This document shows, one piece after another, positions 1 to 6,602 of a stretch of 6,836 nucleotides of DNA. The stretch is from NORP309 sp045107085 (GTDB lineage: Bacteria > Pseudomonadota > Gammaproteobacteria > Xanthomonadales > Marinicellaceae): the NCBI GenBank assembly GCA_045107085.1, contig JBGCFT010000257.1, positions 1-6,836 of the forward strand, given 5' to 3'. Every line of letters begins with the position of its first letter. The first letter of the stretch is position 1. The translations under genes were made by a program, and so were the position numbers. The notes under the pieces were generated by a model, which did not search any database, was not told the DNA's origin, and was given only the letters and a program-made list of their open reading frames with translations.

Positions 1-41
1 AATAGGCTATCAGTAATGAATAACTGTCAACTTGAACTGCA

Positions 42-1319
42 TTATTCAAAGCCATTTACAAAAATAAAATCATCGGTATTAATTAATGTAGCTAATGTTG
101 CGAGTGCTGCTAAGTTTGTTTTGAGAATATATTCACCTTGATTCAGATTAACATTTTCAGGTAAGTCGGAACTTCGATGATAATCAGGATAAATGTCCCA
201 ATCGAGGTCGATTGATAGAATACCAGGAATGCCATTAAAAATATATGGGACATGATCAGAGCCAAATGGATTGGTACTGGTTACAACAGAGAGATTTGGC
301 GCATAATTATTGGCGCTATCGACCAGAACATCAATAAGCCATTGAAAAGAACTTGATGATTCAATTAATACTCGATTCTCAGAACTATTGTCTGTAAATC
401 CAATCATGTCCATGGTTAATACTGCTTTGACTTTTGATTTATCTCCTTCATCAATTAATGAAGAAACATGAAACTGACTTCCAAATAATCCTTGTTCTTC
501 ACCAGAGTAACACATGAAAATGAGTGTTCCTTCAAATGTAAATTGGCTAGCAATTCTTGCCATTTCAAGAACTCCAGCACAACCACTTGCATTATCAATC
601 GCTCCTGGTGCTCCACCATTAGATGGAATTGAATCCATATGTGCACCCACTACATACCAATCATCGACACGCGTTGTTCCTATTTGAATGCCCATGATAT
701 TGCGTGTAGGATTGCCAGAAACTGTAAACACGGGTGTGCTGGTTGTTAAATTTAATTCAATCATGTTATTTGCAATCCATGTGGCAGCAGAGTCATTATC
801 AGAAGTTGTAGATACCCTTGACCAAGATGATAATGTCACAATATCAGATTTCCATAAGTTACTATCAATCATAGAAACCATTTTTTCTATGTCTGGGTCA
901 ATAGTGCTTGAGGTATGGCTTGAATTTTTTCTAGAAGGTTTAATGTTATTGAACTCTATTAGTGGCATGCTGTGCATATGACCACAATGTTCATTTTGAC
1001 AAGTAATTGGTTTATCTATTAAATGATAACCATAAGAACTGGCTAGAATTTCATTTTTAGAGATTTCATCTTTATGTGAACGAATGATAGTATAGTTACC
1101 CATTGGTTTAGCGTTATTAAATTTTGAATTCAGGTTTTTTTTGGCCACACAGATCAGGGTTTTATTTTTGAATGTATAAATGCGTGTGGTAGAAGAGTCT
1201 TCAATAAGTGATTTAATACTGTCAACTTGGTGGTCAAATAACTGACATTTTTCAAAAGCTGATGCGTATGAACTGATGAAAATCAGTATCCACAAAGTTT
1301 TAATTCCAACTGTCATCAT
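42..1319 (-). CDS. Secreted M28-family zinc aminopeptidase with C-terminal NGFE tail
   Basis: Starting from ATG at 1319 (425 aa), residues 1-21 are a Sec signal peptide ending A-S-A/F-E. A poorly recognised N-terminal region (about 22-140) with a Cys/His cluster precedes the peptidase domain (about 140-412). The full M28 two-zinc site is visible: H227 and D229 in G-A-H-M-D-S, bridging D242 in G-A-I-D-N-A-S-G, general base E274 and ligand E275 in S-G-E-E-Q-G, D304 in T-M-D-M-I-G-F, and H356 in G-S-D-H-V-P-Y. This is the pattern of the Vibrio/Aeromonas leucyl aminopeptidase group, which releases N-terminal amino acids from peptides outside the cytoplasm. The chain ends D-D-F-I-F-V-N-G-F-E, which may be a C-terminal sorting tag. 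ATG at 1316 is an equally possible start; TTG at 1355 would push the signal peptide inward and is unlikely. The start overlaps the preceding gene by 20 bases and has no clear Shine-Dalgarno, suggesting translational coupling. Confidence 0.92.
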   Translation of the reverse strand: MMTVGIKTLWILIFISSYASAFEKCQLFDHQVDSIKSLIEDSSTTRIYTFKNKTLICVAKKNLNSKFNNAKPMGNYTIIRSHKDEISKNEILASSYGYHLIDKPITCQNEHCGHMHSMPLIEFNNIKPSRKNSSHTSSTIDPDIEKMVSMIDSNLWKSDIVTLSSWSRVSTTSDNDSAATWIANNMIELNLTTSTPVFTVSGNPTRNIMGIQIGTTRVDDWYVVGAHMDSIPSNGGAPGAIDNASGCAGVLEMARIASQFTFEGTLIFMCYSGEEQGLFGSQFHVSSLIDEGDKSKVKAVLTMDMIGFTDNSSENRVLIESSSSFQWLIDVLVDSANNYAPNLSVVTSTNPFGSDHVPYIFNGIPGILSIDLDWDIYPDYHRSSDLPENVNLNQGEYILKTNLAALATLATLINTDDFIFVNGFE

Positions 1320-1581
1320 CAATATTTTTATAAAAATAATAGAATAGGCCAACAAAAATCAAAACTGGAACCCAAATTGTTTTGGTCATTATTCCAGAAA
1401 GTATGTAGGCAATAAAAGCGATAAATTTTTGTTGGTTTGAAAATTTTGCAATTTTCAACACAATTAACAAGACAACCAATAAAATTAATTCAACCCAAAG
1501 AATTGTCATAGAGGGTTTTTCTGCGGCAAATGCGACAATCGGTATCAACGTAAAACTAATCAATAATAGAAATTTAAACAT
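1300..1581 (-). CDS. Small membrane protein of unknown function (93 aa)
   Basis: I do not recognise a family. From ATG at 1581 the protein begins M-F-K-F-L-L-L-I-S-F-T-L-I-P-I-V-A-F-A/A-E-K-P, a convincing signal peptide with an A-F-A/A cleavage site (it could instead stay as a first membrane anchor). A hydrophobic segment at about 25-44 (I-L-W-V-E-L-I-L-L-V-V-L-L-I-V-L) comes next. Then come a short basic/polar stretch (K-F-S-N-Q-Q-K) and one long or two short hydrophobic segments at about 53-84, before an acidic tail N-I-D-D-D-S-W-N. An in-frame TTG at 1596 would extend it by five residues, but ATG gives the cleaner signal peptide. No good Shine-Dalgarno is visible. The gene lies 46 bases after the transglutaminase-like gene, and its last 20 bases overlap the aminopeptidase start. 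Its position suggests a role tied to those exported neighbours, such as anchoring or chaperoning, but that is a guess. Confidence 0.7.
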   Translation of the reverse strand: MFKFLLLISFTLIPIVAFAAEKPSMTILWVELILLVVLLIVLKIAKFSNQQKFIAFIAYILSGIMTKTIWVPVLIFVGLFYYFYKNIDDDSWN

Positions 1582-1627
1582 CACTATAGTATACAACAGA
1601 GTTTAAAATAATTAAGTTGTTTTTAAA

Positions 1628-4600
1628 TTATTCATAAGAATCAATCATAAGGTTTTCGATGGTTTTATAACTGGTCTTGCTTTGTTTAAGTAATTTCTCG
1701 TAGTTTTCAGCAGGTAATCGATTAGGGTAAATTGTGCTATTGAAAGTCAGTGTTTTTGTATCTGAACTAATTTTCCATTGCATTAATTGATTGTCGATTT
1801 CTTTGTTAATTGAACTAAATTTCAAATTATTGCCATTCAGTAATTTAGTAATAGATTCAATTTTAAAAGTATTTTTAAGCTCATAATCCCACTTTCTATT
1901 GGGAGAGGGAGTAAATTCCATGGCATATTTCTCTATAAAAACAGGCAATTTAATATTGGCATAGTCGAATTCTTGAAAAAAATTAAATTCCAAAATCAAA
2001 GGCAGTTCGTTGTCGTATAAATTGTGGTATTTAAAATCTGATAAAACCAAGTCAGAATAGTAGCTATTGACCCATTTGAGAATGCGACTTTCAAGTTCAT
2101 CGATTTCAATACTTTTGAGATAATTACGAAATGAAGAAGCAAATGAGCCATTGATAATGGCTTTTTCGTGATACAAATAATGGTTGTTGTTTTTGTCTAC
2201 AGTGCGGTGCACTTTTATGAGATTATTATCAGGCACGGATTTTGAAACTTGAATTAATTTAGAATTGTTTTTTTCGAGCACCAGTGCATGATAATCTTGC
2301 ATGCCTGAAGGTGGATTTGAAAAGTCTAAACTGGCATCTTTATCGGTTGTATCTATAAAGACGCCACCATTGATTTCTGGTAGATAGACAATCATGTGAT
2401 TAAATTGATTATGAGTAGGAAGTTCAATATTGATATCATTACTGGAGTTAATTAAGGCCAATTCAGCTTTGATATTGGCAGAGTTGAGTAAATCATGTAA
2501 CAACACTGCATGGTCTTTACAATCACCGTACATATTTTCTAGAGTGGTTGAAGATTTGTTGGGGATTTGTGCCCTCATACCGAATTCTATGGCTTGATAA
2601 CTGATGTTATTTTGCACATAAGAAATGATGGTTTTAGCATTTTCGATAGGGCTATTGTTTTCAGCAATTAAAGATAAAAGTAGCCCATTTTCTATTTGTG
2701 TATTCAGCTTTTTATTGATCAATTCTAAATATTCATCGCCAGTTTTTTGCCAACTATTTTTTATACTAGAGAATTTGAGTACAGGAAAAACATCCTGTAA
2801 GTCAGGCAGTAAAGGAGTTTTTTTATAGTTTGGAATATTGTCATAATCCCAATATTTGATGCTATCAGAAACCAAATGTGTTTGAATATCTGGACTTGCA
2901 TGCACGGCAATGTTTTCTAGATCACCATTAATCACGACAGCTTTATATTGGTTGGCAACCGAAGAAACAAAAAGTCTTTCTGTAAAGGGTTGAGTTGTAC
3001 TGGGTGATTTTGACTCAATGGTAATAGCATATTCAATCATGACACCTATTTCTAATGAAGGCACTGGAATGTTAAGTAATTTATCTGTATCTGCAAGAAT
3101 GCCATCATTATCGGTGGTTATATAAGCTTTTGATACATCAAATTGTGTTATCAGTTTATTGTCTTTGTCTAATACGTTAAATTTATTGATGTAAATATTT
3201 TCATATTCTTGATCAAAAGAAAACTGCAACGTCTTGTTGTTCGCCACTCCACTTTGATTGTTGATTTTGATTTTGCTGTATAATGTTTTGCGGTTTTTAC
3301 TGTCGATTTTATGATGATAGGCTGAGATGTTATAAAGATATTCGTAGGAATCATATTTGTTTTTTGGTTTTAACGTAGCTATTTTATTTTGCATTGATTC
3401 AGGAATAGGAACGATTTGAATGTTTTCATCTAACACAGATAAATCCGCTTTACCAACAGTGTTTCTCAGGGAGTGATAGTATGATTCTATGACTGTGTTT
3501 TTGGGTGCCATTTCATGGGCTTTAAGCATAAGTTCATAGGCTTTATTTATTTTGCCTAGTGCATTGTATGCATCACCCAAATAGTTTAACAAAACTGCAG
3601 ACTCGAAACCTTTTTCGATTCTGTTGTTTGCATAAGTTATGATTTCCTCATAAGCATCAATCTGAATCAGTTGATCCAATAAATCAAATTGATGGTTGAT
3701 CAATAAATTTTCATCAGACATCAAAGATAAAATATAGGTTTTTGCCAGTTTAGGGTCTGTCTTAATTTTGATTTGAGCCGTTACAAGTTTAATTTTCTGT
3801 TGATCATTAACTGAGGATTTGTATTTCTGAACAAGTAAATTGATTTTTTGGTATTCTTTTAATTTTTCTAATTGTTCAATGTATTTAAAAAAATCTTCAT
3901 CGTTTGAGTATTCATTATCAAAAATAATTTTAAAGGTATCTGCAGCTTGTTGGCGTTTGTTTAATTTGCTAAAAAACCATGCTTTCCATGCCATTGATTC
4001 AGTTGATAATTCTTTAAATTTAATCGAATCAATATAATCTAAACCCTTTTGAAATTCATAATTGAGATTATAAGTATTGAGTACAGAATACAACGTGTCT
4101 TCACTGGGTTTGATTGTATAGGATTTTTTATACAAATAATTGGATTGCGTATACATTTTTAATTGATAGAATTTATAGGCCAGATCTAATAAAGTATTGG
4201 CATAATTATCTAGGTAGTTTTTTGGTAGGTTTGTGAGAAAATCTACAGAATCTATTGGTTGCGTTTCAAAATGATCAATAAACTTTAAAAATCTATCGAC
4301 TAATGGAAATTCTTTTTCAACAATATAAGCCAATAAATGTTGGCAGTTATGATCAGTTTTTATGGTTGAAATCATATGATAAATATCGTCATTTGCAGTC
4401 GAATACTCTCCTATAACCAATGGAAGTTCTTGCTTGTTATGAGATATGGGGCCACTAAATAGTGTCTTTTCGATGCCTAAATCATTTAAAAGAACATTAT
4501 TTAACAATGAATTGGGAATATTGATATCAGTGCAATGAGAACTGATTACATAGGCAGAAATTGCATCTTCTTCAACAAATACTGCGTTCATGTTTTTATA

Positions 4601-5230
4601 AATTTCATTATCAGTATGGTTCTTTAAAGGTGAAATTCCTTGATAGAGTTTAAAGCGATAACCCAAAGTGTTAGGGTTGTTTTTCAAGTGAGCTATTTTT
4701 ATACTTGATTTGGTGATATTTATAGAGTCAATTATTTGAAGAATATCAGAGGTCTCATAGGATAATGTTTTTGATTTTGTTGTGATTTTTAATAAAACCA
4801 TATGGTTATTAACGTTGCCAACCCATGTATAGTTAAAATCATCTGAGTTATGAAATTTTGATGTAAAAACAACAGCATTTTCTTTGTTTAGTTCGACATT
4901 ATATGTATCAATGATGACTTCTTGTTCTTTGAAGAAAATATCATTGGCATAAATTGATGCAAATTGATGCATTGTTTTTGTTATTTGTTCAGCACTTTTT
5001 GGAACATTTTTACTGTCAAAGAGAATGTTTTTCGGAAACAGTTTTATTGATAGCATGTCCCTAGTTTTGGCATTCATAAAGACAAAATCAGTGTCAATTA
5101 ATAAACTTCCGATTAATGTGTTTTGCCATTTATCCGTCAGTGATATTGTAATTCCTTCTTCATTGGTCTGTATTGCGGCATAAGTATTCAAACAGATACA
5201 AACCAGAATTATTGCATATATTCGTTTCAT
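1628..5230 (-). CDS. Exported TPR / DUF3857 / transglutaminase-like protein (1200 aa)
   Basis: Residues 1-19 form a Sec signal peptide (M-K-R, then a hydrophobic I-Y-A-I-I-L-V-C-I-C-L core, cleavage near T-Y-A/A), so the protein should be exported, probably to the periplasm or outer envelope. Residues about 20-330 are a beta-rich region of no firm family. Residues about 340-580 are helical with TPR-like units; the clearest is 548-577 (N-Y-L-G-D-A-Y-N-A-L-G through A-P-K-N). A DUF3857-type beta domain follows at about 645-800. The transglutaminase/protease-fold domain is at about 860-970, with an apparently intact triad: C904 in Y-G-D-C-K-D-H, H945 in Q-F-N-H-M, and D960 in G-G-V-F-I-D-T-T. 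A further beta-rich C-terminal region of about 200 residues may be a DUF3858-like partner domain. In this superfamily the triad may serve peptidase or transamidase chemistry; the substrate is unknown. The start is ATG with a good Shine-Dalgarno. It heads a unit with the small membrane protein (46-base gap) and the M28 peptidase. Confidence 0.88.
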   Translation of the reverse strand: MKRIYAIILVCICLNTYAAIQTNEEGITISLTDKWQNTLIGSLLIDTDFVFMNAKTRDMLSIKLFPKNILFDSKNVPKSAEQITKTMHQFASIYANDIFFKEQEVIIDTYNVELNKENAVVFTSKFHNSDDFNYTWVGNVNNHMVLLKITTKSKTLSYETSDILQIIDSINITKSSIKIAHLKNNPNTLGYRFKLYQGISPLKNHTDNEIYKNMNAVFVEEDAISAYVISSHCTDINIPNSLLNNVLLNDLGIEKTLFSGPISHNKQELPLVIGEYSTANDDIYHMISTIKTDHNCQHLLAYIVEKEFPLVDRFLKFIDHFETQPIDSVDFLTNLPKNYLDNYANTLLDLAYKFYQLKMYTQSNYLYKKSYTIKPSEDTLYSVLNTYNLNYEFQKGLDYIDSIKFKELSTESMAWKAWFFSKLNKRQQAADTFKIIFDNEYSNDEDFFKYIEQLEKLKEYQKINLLVQKYKSSVNDQQKIKLVTAQIKIKTDPKLAKTYILSLMSDENLLINHQFDLLDQLIQIDAYEEIITYANNRIEKGFESAVLLNYLGDAYNALGKINKAYELMLKAHEMAPKNTVIESYYHSLRNTVGKADLSVLDENIQIVPIPESMQNKIATLKPKNKYDSYEYLYNISAYHHKIDSKNRKTLYSKIKINNQSGVANNKTLQFSFDQEYENIYINKFNVLDKDNKLITQFDVSKAYITTDNDGILADTDKLLNIPVPSLEIGVMIEYAITIESKSPSTTQPFTERLFVSSVANQYKAVVINGDLENIAVHASPDIQTHLVSDSIKYWDYDNIPNYKKTPLLPDLQDVFPVLKFSSIKNSWQKTGDEYLELINKKLNTQIENGLLLSLIAENNSPIENAKTIISYVQNNISYQAIEFGMRAQIPNKSSTTLENMYGDCKDHAVLLHDLLNSANIKAELALINSSNDINIELPTHNQFNHMIVYLPEINGGVFIDTTDKDASLDFSNPPSGMQDYHALVLEKNNSKLIQVSKSVPDNNLIKVHRTVDKNNNHYLYHEKAIINGSFASSFRNYLKSIEIDELESRILKWVNSYYSDLVLSDFKYHNLYDNELPLILEFNFFQEFDYANIKLPVFIEKYAMEFTPSPNRKWDYELKNTFKIESITKLLNGNNLKFSSINKEIDNQLMQWKISSDTKTLTFNSTIYPNRLPAENYEKLLKQSKTSYKTIENLMIDSYE

Positions 5231-5240
5231 TGTTGGTCAA

Positions 5241-5248
5241 TCTCTCCC
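5241..5248 (-). promoter_or_regulatory. Shine-Dalgarno sequence of the DUF3857/transglutaminase gene
   Basis: The minus strand reads GGGAGAGA here, followed by 10 bases and then ATG at 5230. It is the only strong purine-rich ribosome binding site in the window. It supports both the chosen start and efficient initiation at the first gene of this unit. Confidence 0.7.
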
Positions 5249-5256
5249 TAGTTAAG

Positions 5257-5285
5257 ATTATCGTCGTGAAAATTTTTGATAGCAA
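5257..5285 (-). promoter_or_regulatory. Candidate sigma70-type promoter for the DUF3857 operon
   Basis: In the 81-base gap between ilvA and the next gene, the minus strand reads TTGCTA (5285-5280), a 17-base spacer, then GATAAT (5262-5257). The -35 box matches 4 of 6 consensus bases and the -10 box 5 of 6, at ideal spacing. The -10 box lies about 26 bases upstream of the start codon, so the leader would be short, about 20 bases, but would still carry the Shine-Dalgarno. This supports independent transcription of the downstream genes. Without transcript data it remains a prediction, since AT-rich DNA yields such matches easily. Confidence 0.45.
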
Positions 5286-5311
5286 ACAATGTAACACTTT
5301 AATAGAAAAAT

Positions 5312-6559
5312 TTAAACAATCATATTGAACAATTCTGGTTTATCATTTAAGTAATCGCTGTAAAATCCTTTGAGCTTCATTCTTTGAACAAGTGGGTCAA
5401 AATCATGGGTGTTTGTTAACTCTAATCCAACTATTGCTGGTCCATGTGCACGATTATGCTTCTTTTGATATTGAAAGTAGGTAATATCATCATTTTCTCC
5501 CAATACATCAGCAACAAATTCTTTTAGTGCGCCTGCACGTTGTGGAAAACGTACCATGAAATAGTGTTTGAAACCTCCAAAGAGTAGGGCTTTTTCTCGG
5601 ATTTCTTCAATGCGAGTGATATCGTTGTTACTTCCACTGAGGATGCAAACAACATTCTTGCCTCGAATTTTGTCTTTGTATTTTTCTAATCCAGCCAATG
5701 CCAATGCACCAGCTGGTTCAACTACAATGGCATCTTTATTATAGAGATTGAGTATTGTTTGACAGATTAAACCTTCCTCTACGGTAACAATGTCATCTAG
5801 ATTATTTTGGCATTGCAAATAAGTTAATTCGCCAACTTTTTGCACAGCAGCGCCATCTACAAAACAATTGATTTTATCTAATTTGACTGTTTCTCCTGCA
5901 TTGAATGCGGCTTGCATGGAAGCTGCACCTTCTGGTTCGACACCTATAATTTTAGTTTTAGGAGACAATCGACTGAATACAGCACTTAATCCAGATGCTA
6001 GCCCACCACCACCGATTGGCACAAATAGATAATCAATTTGTTTTTTACACTTATCCAATATTTCTAAACCAATGGTACCTTGACCTTCGATGATTTGTAT
6101 ATCATCAAAAGGAGGAATATAAAGATAGTTGTTTTGTTGACAAAATGACATGGCAGCTATACCTGTTTCATCAAAAGTATCGCCGATTAAACGCACTTCA
6201 ATATTGTCTTGGCCAAACATTTTGACCTGTTCAATTTTTTGATTGGGAGTTGTAACTGGCATAAAGATGGTTCCAAATATTCCCAATTTAAGACAAGTGT
6301 ATGCGACTCCCTGAGCATGGTTGCCTGCACTGGCACAGACCACATGTTTTTCATTCGGGTGTTGTGCAATTTTATTAAAAGCGCCTCTTATTTTATAAGA
6401 CCTGACCTGTTGTAAATCCTCACGCTTAAATAATACATTGCAACCATAACGATTGGAATATTGAATGTTGTGCATTAACGGCGTGTCATGCACAACAGCA
6501 GATATTCGTTTTTTTGCCGCTTTTATGTTTTCCAATGTTGGGCTGACTTGTGTTTTCAT
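5312..6559 (-). CDS. ilvA: Threonine ammonia-lyase (threonine dehydratase), biosynthetic, single ACT-like domain
   Basis: This PLP enzyme deaminates L-threonine to 2-oxobutanoate and ammonia, the committed step toward isoleucine, in the cytoplasm. Counting from ATG at 6559 (415 aa), the fold-type II core spans about residues 8-325. K56 in S-Y-K-I-R-G-A is the expected Schiff-base lysine, S-A-G-N-H-A-Q-G is at 77-84, and the phosphate-binding G-G-G-G-L is at 183-187. A regulatory ACT-like domain follows from about residue 330, with F-K-H-Y-F-M-V-R-F-P-Q-R-A-G-A-L and a C-terminal Y-L-N-D-K-P-E-L-F-N. One such domain, rather than the two of E. coli IlvA, and a length near 420 aa match the shorter Bacillus/Bacteroidetes-type subgroup. 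Isoleucine feedback is typical of biosynthetic members but cannot be shown here. An in-frame TTG four codons upstream (6571) is a less likely start; neither start has a clear Shine-Dalgarno. It lies 37 bases after ilvC, probably in the same transcript. Confidence 0.95.
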   Translation of the reverse strand: MKTQVSPTLENIKAAKKRISAVVHDTPLMHNIQYSNRYGCNVLFKREDLQQVRSYKIRGAFNKIAQHPNEKHVVCASAGNHAQGVAYTCLKLGIFGTIFMPVTTPNQKIEQVKMFGQDNIEVRLIGDTFDETGIAAMSFCQQNNYLYIPPFDDIQIIEGQGTIGLEILDKCKKQIDYLFVPIGGGGLASGLSAVFSRLSPKTKIIGVEPEGAASMQAAFNAGETVKLDKINCFVDGAAVQKVGELTYLQCQNNLDDIVTVEEGLICQTILNLYNKDAIVVEPAGALALAGLEKYKDKIRGKNVVCILSGSNNDITRIEEIREKALLFGGFKHYFMVRFPQRAGALKEFVADVLGENDDITYFQYQKKHNRAHGPAIVGLELTNTHDFDPLVQRMKLKGFYSDYLNDKPELFNMIV

Positions 6560-6584
6560 ATCATTTATCAATATTCAAATAGAA

Positions 6585-6602
6585 TCTTAATTTAAATTAA
6601 GA
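6585..6602. repeat. 18-bp perfect palindrome overlapping the ilvC stop codon
   Basis: TCTTAATTTAAATTAAGA reads identically on both strands, with its centre between 6593 and 6594. It contains the ilvC stop codon (6597-6599) and extends into the 37-base ilvC-ilvA gap. It has only one G/C pair per half. As RNA it could fold only into a weak AU stem of about 7 bp with a 4-base loop. It could be a protein-binding site, a minor RNA-processing or attenuating hairpin, or chance in AT-rich DNA. It has no GC core or clean U-run, so I do not call it a terminator. Confidence 0.5.

Noticed and set aside
25..30. Perfect TTGACA on the minus strand after the aminopeptidase stop, as a -35 box for a gene beyond the left edge
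   Set aside because: No acceptable -10 box lies 15-18 bases downstream within the window (best is TAGCCT, 3 of 6), and no gene start is visible.
688..981. Open plus-strand frame of 97 codons inside the aminopeptidase gene
   Set aside because: It lies wholly opposite a well-supported M28 catalytic region, has no recognisable domain, and nothing else in the window is on the plus strand.
1602..1627. Inverted repeat TTTAAAA-N12-TTTTAAA between the transglutaminase-like gene and the small membrane protein gene
   Set aside because: The 7-bp stem is made only of A/T pairs with a 12-base loop and no U-run, too weak to call a terminator.
2625..2828. Plus-strand frame with a hydrophobic start inside the DUF3857/transglutaminase gene
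   Set aside because: It is the antisense shadow of a long gene with conserved motifs; antisense of coding sequence often looks hydrophobic, and there is no supporting context.
4951..4970. Exact tandem duplication of a 10-base unit (aaattgatgc twice) inside the transglutaminase-like gene
   Set aside because: The unit is not a multiple of three and the gene stays open through it, encoding ordinary sequence around M-H-Q-F-A-S-I; only two copies, so probably chance or minor slippage.
6557..6571. TTG at 6571 as the ilvA start (four extra residues)
   Set aside because: There is no better ribosome site for it than for the ATG at 6559, and the conserved enzyme region begins after the ATG.
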